Virus record (IMG/VR): IMGVR_UViG_3300023116_005163
Coordinates: 1 to 50,163 of that record
Reading direction: 5' to 3' (one strand)
DNA length: 50,163 bases
DNA from: a virus
The notes under the pieces were generated by a model. It had not been told where the DNA came from, searched no databases, and saw only the letters and a program-made list of their open reading frames with translations. Every line of letters starts with the position of its first letter. Positions within the stretch are counted from its first letter, which is position 1. Below are positions 14,812 to 22,103 of this stretch, one piece after another. The position numbers and the translations under genes were made by a program.

Positions 14812-15918
14812 ATGGCAAAAGCAAACAAAAACAAAGAGACGGCAATAGGCAGTCAAAATAGAACAGTCTCACCTAACGAGGCAAAATCAGCATTAACACA
14901 TTGTATCAAATTACAGAGACCCATAATGATGTGGGGAGCACCAGGCATTGGTAAGTCCGACATCGTGAAACAGATCGCAGACACAGAAGAAAGAGAAGTG
15001 ATCGATATCAGACTTCCATTATGGGAGCCAACAGATATCAAGGGTATTCCATATTACAATTCAAAAGAGAACAACATGGTTTGGGCAAGTCCGGCAGAAT
15101 TGCCAACTGATCCTAAATCAAATGCTATTGTTTTCTTGGACGAGTTGAACTCGGCGGCGCCGGCAGTACAGGCGGCGGCTTATCAACTTATCTTAAACAG
15201 AAGAGTAGGACAGTATGTTCTACCAGAAGGCGTTTCGATCGTGGCGGCGGGTAACAGAGATTCAGACAAGGGTGTCACATACAGGATGCCGGCTCCTTTG
15301 GCCAACAGATTCGTACACATCGAATTGAGAGTGGACTTCGAGGACTGGTTACAATGGGCAACTGACAGACAGGTCCACGCAGACGTTGTGGGTTATTGCA
15401 CATTCGCCAAACAAGATTTATATGATTTCGATCCTAGAGGATCAAGCAGATCATTCGCAACTCCAAGATCGTGGAGTTTCGTAAGCCAACTTCTATCAGA
15501 CGACCTGCCAGAAAGTACGCTCACTGACCTCGTTGCAGGTTGCGTAGGAGAGGGATTGGCCGTTAAGTTTATGAATCATCGTAAGGTTAGCGGTCAACTT
15601 CCAAACCCGTCTGATATACTGAGCGGTAAGGTAAGAGATCTTAAAACAAAAGAAATATCAGCGATGTACTCACTGACTGTTTCGTTGTGCTACGAACTAC
15701 AACAGGCACACGAGAAGAAGGACAAGAAGTGGAACGAGATGGCTGACAGGTTCTTTAACTATATGATGGACAACTTCGAGACAGAACTTGTGGTGATGGG
15801 TGCCAAGATCGCACTTACGAACTACAAACTTCCGTTCGATCCTAGCAAGTTGAAATCATTTGATAGGTTCCATAAGAAGTTTGGCAAGTATGTCATAACT
15901 GCTATGGAGTCTAAATAA
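14812..15918 (+). CDS. MoxR-type AAA+ ATPase
   Basis: An AAA+ ATPase of the MoxR class. Walker A is WGAPGIGKS (residues 41-49), Walker B is AIVFLDELNSA, followed by the sensor-like IVAAGNRDSDKGV and a NRFVH segment. Length 368 aa. Cyanophage homologues have been labelled CobS for cobalamin biosynthesis, but pairing with a VWA protein is the normal mark of MoxR chaperone-like systems. The next gene starts within its stop codon (TAATG) and encodes exactly such a VWA protein. A remodelling or activation role acting on a metalloprotein or virion complex is more plausible than cobalt insertion (inference). Confidence 0.9.
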   Translation: MAKANKNKETAIGSQNRTVSPNEAKSALTHCIKLQRPIMMWGAPGIGKSDIVKQIADTEEREVIDIRLPLWEPTDIKGIPYYNSKENNMVWASPAELPTDPKSNAIVFLDELNSAAPAVQAAAYQLILNRRVGQYVLPEGVSIVAAGNRDSDKGVTYRMPAPLANRFVHIELRVDFEDWLQWATDRQVHADVVGYCTFAKQDLYDFDPRGSSRSFATPRSWSFVSQLLSDDLPESTLTDLVAGCVGEGLAVKFMNHRKVSGQLPNPSDILSGKVRDLKTKEISAMYSLTVSLCYELQQAHEKKDKKWNEMADRFFNYMMDNFETELVVMGAKIALTNYKLPFDPSKLKSFDRFHKKFGKYVITAMESK

Positions 15919-17156
15919 TGGATTATAGGGAACAGAAGATCGTAGACAAACTGGTAACGGCGAGGATCGCACTGCTACTGAAACATCCTTTCTTTGGCAA
16001 CCTTGCAACTAGACTTAAACTTGTAAATGCAGACGACTGGTGTCCGACTGCGGGCACAGATGGTAGACACTTCTTCTACAACACCAAATTCATAGACAGC
16101 CTAAACCCTAGAGAAGCAGAGTTCTTGTTTGGACACGAGGTACTTCACAACGTGTTCGAACATATGCTTGTAAGAATTGGTGACAGGGATCCACAACTTT
16201 GGAACATAGCGGCGGACTATGCCGTGAACCAGATATTGAAAGATTCAAATATCGGTGAGATGCCCAAAGGCGCAAAAGGTGAGAACAAAGGCTTCCAGGA
16301 TGACAAGTACAAGGACTGGGCGTCAGAGAGAATTTACGATGACTTGTTCAAACAGGCCAAGAAGAATGGCAAGAAGTTTTTAGAGAAACTTGGTGAACTG
16401 ATGGACGACCACCAGGAGTGGGGCAAGGACGAAGGCGCAGGTGATGGCAAAGGAGATGATAAAAAAGGTGGCAAGAGTGGCAAGCCTGTGTACACCAAAG
16501 AAGAACTTAAGAAGATTAGAGATGAAGTAAAAGAAGCAATGGTGAGTGCCGCACAATCAACAGGTGCCAGTAACCTACCAGGTGCCTTACAGAGACTGGT
16601 CAAGGACCTTACAGAGCCCAAGATGGACTGGAGAGAGATCTTGCAACAACAGATAATGAGCACTATTAAAAGTGACTACACTTGGATGAGACCCAGCAGG
16701 AAGAGTTGGCACACTTCTGCCATACTGCCGGGGCAGAACAACGACGAGATGATCGACATATGCTTGGCACTTGATGCCAGTGGTTCAATCAGCAACGAAC
16801 AGTGTAAGGAGTTCCTGACAGAAGTCAAAAACATTATGGACCAATACAAGGATTTCAGGATACATCTTTGGAGTTTTGACACGGAAGTATTCAACCCGGT
16901 GGTGTTTACACCCGACAACGCAGATGAGTTGTTAGACTACAAACTTGGTTCAGGTGGTGGTACAGAGTTCGAATGCAACTGGAAATATATGAAAGACAAC
17001 GGCATAGAGCCCAAGAAGTTCGTGATGTTCACAGATGGTTGGCCATTTGACAGTTGGGGTGACGAGGACTATTGCGACACTATATTCTTAATCAACAATC
17101 CATACGAAAGAGACATAGAGGCTCCTTTCGGAATGACAGTGCAATACAATGATTAA
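15918..17156 (+). CDS. VWA protein with N-terminal metallopeptidase-like domain (DUF2201-like)
   Basis: A 412-residue partner of the MoxR ATPase. The N-terminal domain contains a zinc-peptidase-type motif HEVLH (His73, Glu74, His77) in FLFGHEVLHNVFEHMLV, followed by WNIAADYAVNQIL, as in putative metallopeptidase domains found with VWA domains. A Gly/Lys/Asp-rich linker spans about residues 165-190. The C-terminal VWA domain has the MIDAS motif LDASGS near residues 285-290 and GGGTEFECNW and FTDGWPFDSWGD further on. VWA domains bind target proteins through a metal ion. The target is unknown; MoxR probably remodels it through this adaptor. Confidence 0.88.
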   Translation: MDYREQKIVDKLVTARIALLLKHPFFGNLATRLKLVNADDWCPTAGTDGRHFFYNTKFIDSLNPREAEFLFGHEVLHNVFEHMLVRIGDRDPQLWNIAADYAVNQILKDSNIGEMPKGAKGENKGFQDDKYKDWASERIYDDLFKQAKKNGKKFLEKLGELMDDHQEWGKDEGAGDGKGDDKKGGKSGKPVYTKEELKKIRDEVKEAMVSAAQSTGASNLPGALQRLVKDLTEPKMDWREILQQQIMSTIKSDYTWMRPSRKSWHTSAILPGQNNDEMIDICLALDASGSISNEQCKEFLTEVKNIMDQYKDFRIHLWSFDTEVFNPVVFTPDNADELLDYKLGSGGGTEFECNWKYMKDNGIEPKKFVMFTDGWPFDSWGDEDYCDTIFLINNPYERDIEAPFGMTVQYND

Positions 17157-17274
17157 CAGACAATTAATATCTTTATTATGGGAAACATTTAAGGACTGGT
17201 TCTTGAATGAAGTTTCCATATCTATATTAAGTTTTGGCTTATTGATCATAGCACTATGGAGTTATCTGACATGA
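17149..17274 (+). CDS. 41-aa single-span membrane peptide
   Basis: A short frame from ATG 17149 to TGA 17272-17274 fills what would otherwise be a 100-base gap. It encodes a charged N-terminal part with WETFKDWFLNE followed by one hydrophobic helix, ISILSFGLLIIALWSYL. Its start overlaps the VWA stop codon, and its stop overlaps the next start at 17271 (ATGATG), the same coupling used by neighbours, which supports it as a real gene. It may anchor or regulate a membrane complex; there is no family assignment. Confidence 0.6.
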   Translation: MINRQLISLLWETFKDWFLNEVSISILSFGLLIIALWSYLT

Positions 17275-17630
17275 TGCTCTTTCCAAACACGAACCCATAC
17301 TCGGGTAAACTTGAAAAAGTCAAATGCCTAAGAAACTGGATAATCGATACCGCAACGATTCTGTTTGACGATAGTAAAAATGATTTCCGTGCGTTGCCAA
17401 AAACTGTACGACTACAAATACTATTGACTTTGAGTTTCGTTTGGTCTACCGCTTTTACCATTTACATATGGGGAACAATGCAAACTGGAATATGGTTAGG
17501 TTTGTTTACAGGTCACGTGGCGATCATATTTGCATCATATTATACATTTAAACAGTTTCATGGCAAAAGACACACAATGAAACCAGACAAACAAGAACCA
17601 CCAATGTATGACGATGTTTGGGGTGCTTGA
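17271..17630 (+). CDS. Small two-helix membrane protein
   Basis: About 119 residues. A soluble N-terminal part (LEKVKCLRNWIIDTATILFD, then NDFRALPKTVRLQ) is followed by two hydrophobic helices, LLTLSFVWSTAFTIYIWG and IWLGLFTGHVAIIFASYY, and a charged tail ending in PPMYDDVWGA. I start at ATG 17271, which overlaps the 41-aa gene's stop; ATG 17256 would add five residues. The layout of a charged N-terminus and two spans resembles the protein at 3785-4105. Function unknown; membrane location is clear. Confidence 0.7.
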   Translation: MMLFPNTNPYSGKLEKVKCLRNWIIDTATILFDDSKNDFRALPKTVRLQILLTLSFVWSTAFTIYIWGTMQTGIWLGLFTGHVAIIFASYYTFKQFHGKRHTMKPDKQEPPMYDDVWGA

Positions 17631-17896
17631 TGAAGATAAATCCAAATAATTTCTTCAAAAGAGAACTTGATATATTACCACCACACTTTGTGAACACTGT
17701 GGTAAAGGCACACGAGGCTGATGTGGAAAAAATGCGTAAATGGATTTATGAAAACTGCCATGGCAGGTTTTCTATAACCAAAGATGTAATTTTCCAAAAT
17801 GACACATCAAGATCAGTCACTGTACTAGGTTTCGAACAACCCGGTGACCTTACACTTTTTGCTCTTAGTGGTGTTGCTCAGAACTATCAAAAATAA
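17630..17896 (+). CDS. Small phage protein (88 aa)
   Basis: Starts at ATG 17630 overlapping the previous stop (TGATG). The sequence KINPNNFFKRELDILPPHFV then a helix NTVVKAHEADVEKMRKWIYENC and a beta-rich C-terminus (SRSVTVLGFEQPGDLTLFALSG) suggest a compact alpha/beta domain. It has no recognisable motif. It is the last gene of the MoxR-VWA operon before the next promoter. Confidence 0.7.
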   Translation: MKINPNNFFKRELDILPPHFVNTVVKAHEADVEKMRKWIYENCHGRFSITKDVIFQNDTSRSVTVLGFEQPGDLTLFALSGVAQNYQK

Positions 17897-17899
17897 CCG

Positions 17900-17929
17900 T
17901 TGCACACCATAATTAATTTATAGTATAAT
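17900..17929 (+). promoter_or_regulatory. Sigma70-like promoter with palindromic -10
   Basis: TTGCAC (17900-17905), an 18-base spacer and TATAAT (17924-17929). The -10 box begins a perfect 20-base palindrome (17924-17943), followed directly by a second one. An AGGAG site precedes the ATG at 17972. Confidence 0.75.
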
Positions 17930-17956
17930 ATACGTATATTATATTAATCGATTAAT
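17924..17956. repeat. Two adjoining perfect palindromes, candidate operator
   Basis: Bases 17924-17943 read TATAATATACGTATATTATA, identical on both strands. Bases 17943-17956 read ATTAATCGATTAAT, also a perfect palindrome, sharing one base with the first. They cover the -10 box, the transcription start and the early leader. They could be a repressor site, or the -10 could work in both directions. Confidence 0.6.
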
Positions 17957-17971
17957 AGGAGAAAATAACAA

Positions 17972-18289
17972 ATGGCAACCAAGAAAAAGAACTTGAAGAA
18001 GACTGCCAAGACAACTGCCAAACCTACCGCGGCGGCGCAACCGCAACAGGCACCAGCAGGGCAACAGGCTCCACAACCGGATCCTACTGCATTGTCGATA
18101 GGCGACTTGAAGAATCTTTCTACCATACTTGACGTGGCATCCACAAGGGGTGCGTTCAAGGCCAATGAGATGGCAGGTGTAGGATTCTTATACAACAAAC
18201 TACAGGCCTTCCTGGCCAAGGTGGCACCACAGGAAGAACAGGCCGGAGACAAGAAAGCGGAAGCACCAGCGACTGCGGAAGGAAAATAA
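17972..18289 (+). CDS. Low-complexity Lys/Ala/Pro/Gln phage protein (105 aa)
   Basis: The first 40 residues are Lys-, Ala-, Thr-, Gln- and Pro-rich (TKKKNLKKTAKTTAKPTAAA), predicted to be disordered. A central helical domain of about 45 residues follows (LSIGDLKNLSTILDVASTRG, then FKANEMAGVGFLYNKLQAFL), and the tail is again Ala/Glu/Lys rich. It is the first gene after a promoter overlaid by palindromes, which suggests strong or regulated expression. It could bind nucleic acid or a virion scaffold; the function is unknown. Confidence 0.75.
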   Translation: MATKKKNLKKTAKTTAKPTAAAQPQQAPAGQQAPQPDPTALSIGDLKNLSTILDVASTRGAFKANEMAGVGFLYNKLQAFLAKVAPQEEQAGDKKAEAPATAEGK

Positions 18290-18290
18290 A

Positions 18291-18860
18291 ATGGCAACAC
18301 TAATGAATGTAAACAACCAGGCTATGCCGATGGGTGACAATACAGGACAGACTGGTGACGCACAGACAGGTCCAAAGAGACACTTCAAACACATTGGAGA
18401 GTTAGCGGACGAGTCCAAGGCAAAGGTTGTTATAATGTATAGGACGGTACCAGGTGAGGCGGACAACTGCCTAGTAGTTGGTACAAAGTTCCTACCAGAC
18501 TTATACCACAATTCTTTAATGAAGGCTGTCGAGTCAGATGGCGGACAGGAAGCGGACGAGTTCGCGGATTTCGCCAGCAGACAGACATTCCCAGACGGGA
18601 CGAATATGTTAGCGATGCTTCACAACGACAACTACATCAAGAAGTTCAAGACCAAGGATATAATGGTCACTTATGGTGCAAAAGAGGATGGAAAGATCCT
18701 GTTGAACAAGTTGAACGAGATGATAGCCAAGGAGCGTGGCGTGAAGGTGGATGACCTGGCACAGAAGGACCCAGACGCACCAGCAACGGAACCTAAAGCG
18801 GCCAAGAAGAAGGCAACACCTAAGAAGGCAGATGCCAAAGAAACAACCGCCAAAGAATAG
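18291..18860 (+). CDS. Phage protein with histone-like C-terminal tail (189 aa)
   Basis: The N-terminal 25 residues are flexible (Asn/Gln/Gly/Met rich). A globular domain covers about residues 28-160, with KAKVVIMYRTVPGEADNCLV, FLPDLYHNSLMKAVESDGGQ and MLAMLHNDNYIKKFKTKDIM as its main strands and helices. The C-terminus (after about 163) is Ala/Lys/Pro/Thr rich, like a histone H1 tail. It starts one base after the previous stop, in the same operon as another Lys/Ala-rich protein. I cannot assign a family; a nucleoprotein or internal virion role is a guess. Confidence 0.72.
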   Translation: MATLMNVNNQAMPMGDNTGQTGDAQTGPKRHFKHIGELADESKAKVVIMYRTVPGEADNCLVVGTKFLPDLYHNSLMKAVESDGGQEADEFADFASRQTFPDGTNMLAMLHNDNYIKKFKTKDIMVTYGAKEDGKILLNKLNEMIAKERGVKVDDLAQKDPDAPATEPKAAKKKATPKKADAKETTAKE

Positions 18861-19176
18861 CAGTTGGGTACAGTTGACGAAGGACTTCGTCAAGGAATGG
18901 CCGGAGGTACTGGATGGTTTACACTTCCAGAACATGCCGGTCAAGTACCTGATGTATATAAATCTCATCCTCAAAAATAACGTCACTATACACTACGACA
19001 TACAAAAAGAATTAAAAACAAAAAAGCAAGATCAAATAGCACGATTTCTAAAGAAGACCATACAGACCAATTATATCAAGATAAGCTCAGTGGAGTTGAA
19101 GTTTGACGTTCCTAGATTGAAAAAAGACATGGAATCAAAGACTTCACTGCTCATGGCAAAGACATTTAAGAGATGA
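18832..19176 (+). CDS. Small phage protein (114 aa)
   Basis: I start it at ATG 18832 (29-base overlap); the longer frame from 18751 would only read the low-complexity tail of the upstream gene in another phase. The protein begins with a short basic stretch, then SSWVQLTKDFVKEWPEVLDG, PVKYLMYINLILKNNVTIHY and a basic helical region KELKTKKQDQIARFLKKTIQ, ending in LLMAKTFKR. It is basic overall and may bind nucleic acid or another phage protein. No family recognised. Confidence 0.65.
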   Translation: MPKKQPPKNSSWVQLTKDFVKEWPEVLDGLHFQNMPVKYLMYINLILKNNVTIHYDIQKELKTKKQDQIARFLKKTIQTNYIKISSVELKFDVPRLKKDMESKTSLLMAKTFKR

Positions 19177-19814
19177 TTTACGATAAGAAGTTCCTAATTA
19201 TCACAGCACATCCTGATGATTTAGAGATGGGGTGCGCAGGACTAGTGTCCAAAATCAAAGCACATGGGGGAATGGTCACTAACCTGATATTGGTTAAACC
19301 GTCCGCTGAAAATAACATCAAAAGGTCAAAGCACATAGTTGAAAGAGAACTAGATGCAAGTGCTTCACTATTAGAAATGGACGTGCAGATCTATGACACA
19401 CCTTTACACAATAACGGCAGGCCCAACTTGGTGCTGAACAACAATCTCATATCGTATGCTGAAGAAATTGCAAAAGATCACGATATCTTGATCTCGCACT
19501 GGCGTGAGGACCACCATCAAGATCACCGTGTCTGTTATGATGTGGCGAGAAGCATAGCAAGGAAAAACTTCAAGCAGTTCTGGTGTATGGATGAACCACC
19601 ATACAATCTGCACTACAATAACTTTCAGGCAAATCTCTATGTGGACATCACAAAGTATGTAGATAAAAAAATACAAGCACTGCGATGCTATGATTCCTAT
19701 TTCTCAGACGCACAAATAAACACAATCATCGACTACAACAAATATAGGGGTAGTTTCATTGGTCCAGATATGGTTGCAGAAACTTTTCATCTAGTATACA
19801 ATAAAACATTATGA
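19173..19814 (+). CDS. PIG-L / LmbE-family deacetylase
   Basis: A zinc-dependent N-acetylglucosaminyl deacetylase-type protein (213 aa). The motif TAHPDDLEMGCAG near residue 11 supplies the first zinc ligands and the catalytic Asp, and HWREDHHQDHRVCY supplies the third His. Members deacetylate GlcNAc-inositol, GlcNAc-containing glycolipids or related amino-sugar compounds. The ATG at 19173 overlaps the previous stop (ATGA). The following gene is a sugar-nucleotide epimerase whose start overlaps this stop, so the pair probably works on the same sugar pathway. The substrate is unknown. Confidence 0.9.
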   Translation: MIYDKKFLIITAHPDDLEMGCAGLVSKIKAHGGMVTNLILVKPSAENNIKRSKHIVERELDASASLLEMDVQIYDTPLHNNGRPNLVLNNNLISYAEEIAKDHDILISHWREDHHQDHRVCYDVARSIARKNFKQFWCMDEPPYNLHYNNFQANLYVDITKYVDKKIQALRCYDSYFSDAQINTIIDYNKYRGSFIGPDMVAETFHLVYNKTL

Positions 19815-20812
19815 GAATTTTAGTATTAGGCGGATATGGATTTATAGGCAGTCACATCTGCCAACAACTGAAATCAGAAGGACATACAGTTGGCATAGTT
19901 GACTGTTTCCATCAATACTACACCTTTCCTGATTGGGAATACTACCCTGTGCTTGTCCAACGTAAAGCAATCACACAGACCGACAAAGAGTATATCGGGC
20001 AGATAGAAAATTTACAGTTCATGGAACAAACATTCGAAGACTTCAAACCAGACAGAGTGATACACGTGGCCACATATCCTAACGCAAGAATGGTCAAAAG
20101 GAACGTGTTAGACGCAACAAATAACATGGTAACTGCAACAGCCTACGTGCTTGACCTGTGTGTGAAACACAAGGTAGAAAAGATAGTGTACGCATCAAGC
20201 AGTATGGTTTATGGCGAATTCAATAATCAGATACCAGACGAGAATGTTGTACCAAAACCCAACACACTCTATGGATCTTACAAGAGACAGGGAGAAATAA
20301 TGTGCAAGATATGGCACAGGGAAAAAGATCTAAATTATGTTATAATGAGGCCATCCGCATTGTACGGAGAGAAGGATACTATCACTCGTGTGATAAGTCA
20401 ACTGCTTAAAGGTGCTTTGACAACCGGTGACATGACCGTGCAAGGACCAGACAACAAGTTGGATTTTTCCAATGTTTTAGATGTTGCAAAGTATTTTTCG
20501 TTGGCGGCAACTAATGAAGTGATAAACGAAACTTTCAACTGCACAAGGGGTAATGGTAGGAAAATATTAGAGGCGGCCGAGATAATAAAGTCCAAGTTAG
20601 GAACTGGAAACATAATAACTAAACCTCACGATGACTTCTATCCAAACAGAGATACTCTAAACAGCGACAAGGCAAAAACAATGCTGAACTTCAACCCAAC
20701 TATAGATATCGAGGAAGGAATACCCAATTACATCAATTGGTTCCTAAAACAACAATTCTACTTTGATAATCTAGATATTAATAAAAAGTTTCCGTTGGGT
20801 ACAACGATTTAA
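19811..20812 (+). CDS. NAD-dependent sugar-nucleotide epimerase/dehydratase
   Basis: An extended SDR family enzyme (333 aa). The NAD-binding motif is LGGYGFIGSH (residues 6-15); the Ser-rich strand IVYASSSMVYGE and the catalytic Y-x3-K in NTLYGSYKRQGE are intact, and FNCTRGNGRKILEAAEII matches the C-terminal substrate domain. It could be a UDP-sugar 4-epimerase, a dehydratase or a GDP-sugar enzyme; it is clearly distinct from the GalE at 759. It overlaps the deacetylase stop by four bases. Its 3' end overlaps the convergent minus-strand gene by 35 bases, with no terminator between. Confidence 0.88.
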   Translation: MRILVLGGYGFIGSHICQQLKSEGHTVGIVDCFHQYYTFPDWEYYPVLVQRKAITQTDKEYIGQIENLQFMEQTFEDFKPDRVIHVATYPNARMVKRNVLDATNNMVTATAYVLDLCVKHKVEKIVYASSSMVYGEFNNQIPDENVVPKPNTLYGSYKRQGEIMCKIWHREKDLNYVIMRPSALYGEKDTITRVISQLLKGALTTGDMTVQGPDNKLDFSNVLDVAKYFSLAATNEVINETFNCTRGNGRKILEAAEIIKSKLGTGNIITKPHDDFYPNRDTLNSDKAKTMLNFNPTIDIEEGIPNYINWFLKQQFYFDNLDINKKFPLGTTI

Positions 20813-22103
20813 ACCTTTCTCTACAGAAATCCCAAAGATAAGTCCTTAGAATTTTTTCTTCATCGAACTCACATTCTTCTGTAAAACTTTTGCCATCGTG
20901 GGCACCCTTGGCCAACCATTCGTTCTCTGTGGCAAGCCATCTATTCAGCCTATGACGTGTCTCAACAGTTGGTCGTTTGCTCTGCCACAACACTAGTTTG
21001 GACACTTCTCTGAACGCATTCTTCCACGCTGTGTAGGGATCAGGAGCCAACAAAGATTCACTTGCAACAATTCCTACCACCTGGTGAGGCTGAGAAAGAG
21101 TGAAATCCAATATGTTGTCATCTGGTGTCTCGAGGCAAAGTGACCTACTGTAAAGATTGATGTTGAAAGTTCCGTACTCAAGATCTAGTTCATTCAATCT
21201 TGCGTGGAATATCCTGTGCCTCCTGGACAGTCCTCTGTCAACAGTGTAGTCAAACAAGAAATCTTCACGTACCATGCTCTTTGCGAACACGGCATAGAAA
21301 TATTCAGTGGACACTGTTTCAGCCGCTTTCTTGTATGCCTTGGTCCTGCCGTCAACATTACGTATCCAATGCAGTTGATTTTTTAGATTCTTTTCTTTGA
21401 TGTGCTTCTGCAACCTATCAAAATTATGCTGTTCAAAAGGTTCTCCGTTTGAAATGAAAGCGATGTCAAAGCAATCCTTTTGTTTTTTATCAGACAAAGT
21501 GTAAAGCAGAGGATAGTCATAAACCTGCGTCTTGATGCTGTCCAGTGCCTTGCCGGGTATGTAAAAAGTGGTATCATCTATGTACACCTTGAGATCATCC
21601 CAGTAAGAAGGATAGATAGTTTTTGCATCAGGGTATTCTAAATATTTTATGTAGGCACAGTTAGGAACACTGTGTTTCGGTAGGCTGTCTATCACATCAC
21701 GCAGATTGTATTGTATATCTAAAAAATCAAAATCGTACTCAACATCATATGAATGATAGTTCACATCCTTGTAGTCCCGCAGGTACTTTACATCCTGGTC
21801 CAAGAAATTTTGTGGGAAAAGGAAAGTGTCTCCCTCTTTTTGCCCTTGGATGTTCCACACGTGCAGTTGTGAGGCCTGGTGCTGTTCTGGGATATAATCA
21901 AAATCAAAATTACTGTAATCTATTTTTGAACTCAACATCCATGTGTGTTGTGTGCGTGACTCCTTCAAGACAGATCTCACAATTTGCAAGTAACTTCCAA
22001 CGAATGGTATAACTCTTGCGTGTGGGAAAACACCAGAAAGTTTGTCTATGTTTATTTTACTCTCTGAATTTTTAAAATCTATTATGAAGCAATCAAATGC
22101 CAT
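20778..22103 (-). CDS. Glycosyltransferase-like protein (441 aa)
   Basis: Possibly a GT-A-like glycosyltransferase. The N-terminal part MAFDCFIIDFKNSESK then VIPFVGSYLQIVRSVLKESR and TWMLSSKIDYSNFDFDYIPE fits a nucleotide-binding fold found in large phage and bacterial transferases. A second similar unit begins at CFDIAFISNGEPFEQHNFDR and continues with VSTEYFYAVFAKSMV. No unambiguous DxD is seen. The C-terminus is helical and Trp-rich. I start it at ATG 22103 (11-base overlap with the aminotransferase) rather than the upstream start at 22130. It is the last gene of the leftward operon and overlaps the convergent plus-strand epimerase gene. Confidence 0.6.
   Translation of the reverse strand: MAFDCFIIDFKNSESKINIDKLSGVFPHARVIPFVGSYLQIVRSVLKESRTQHTWMLSSKIDYSNFDFDYIPEQHQASQLHVWNIQGQKEGDTFLFPQNFLDQDVKYLRDYKDVNYHSYDVEYDFDFLDIQYNLRDVIDSLPKHSVPNCAYIKYLEYPDAKTIYPSYWDDLKVYIDDTTFYIPGKALDSIKTQVYDYPLLYTLSDKKQKDCFDIAFISNGEPFEQHNFDRLQKHIKEKNLKNQLHWIRNVDGRTKAYKKAAETVSTEYFYAVFAKSMVREDFLFDYTVDRGLSRRHRIFHARLNELDLEYGTFNINLYSRSLCLETPDDNILDFTLSQPHQVVGIVASESLLAPDPYTAWKNAFREVSKLVLWQSKRPTVETRHRLNRWLATENEWLAKGAHDGKSFTEECEFDEEKILRTYLWDFCRERFKSLYPTETFY

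Noticed and set aside
14812-15918. Cobalamin biosynthesis protein CobS
   Set aside because: The paired VWA protein with HEVLH motif and absence of other cobalamin genes favour a MoxR system.
17825-17845. tRNA T-loop-like GTTTCGAAC
   Set aside because: No acceptor stem or anticodon arm around it; it lies in the coding sequence of a small phage protein.
18751-18831. N-terminal extension of the 114-aa protein
   Set aside because: The extra residues only translate the Lys/Ala-rich tail of the upstream gene in another phase.
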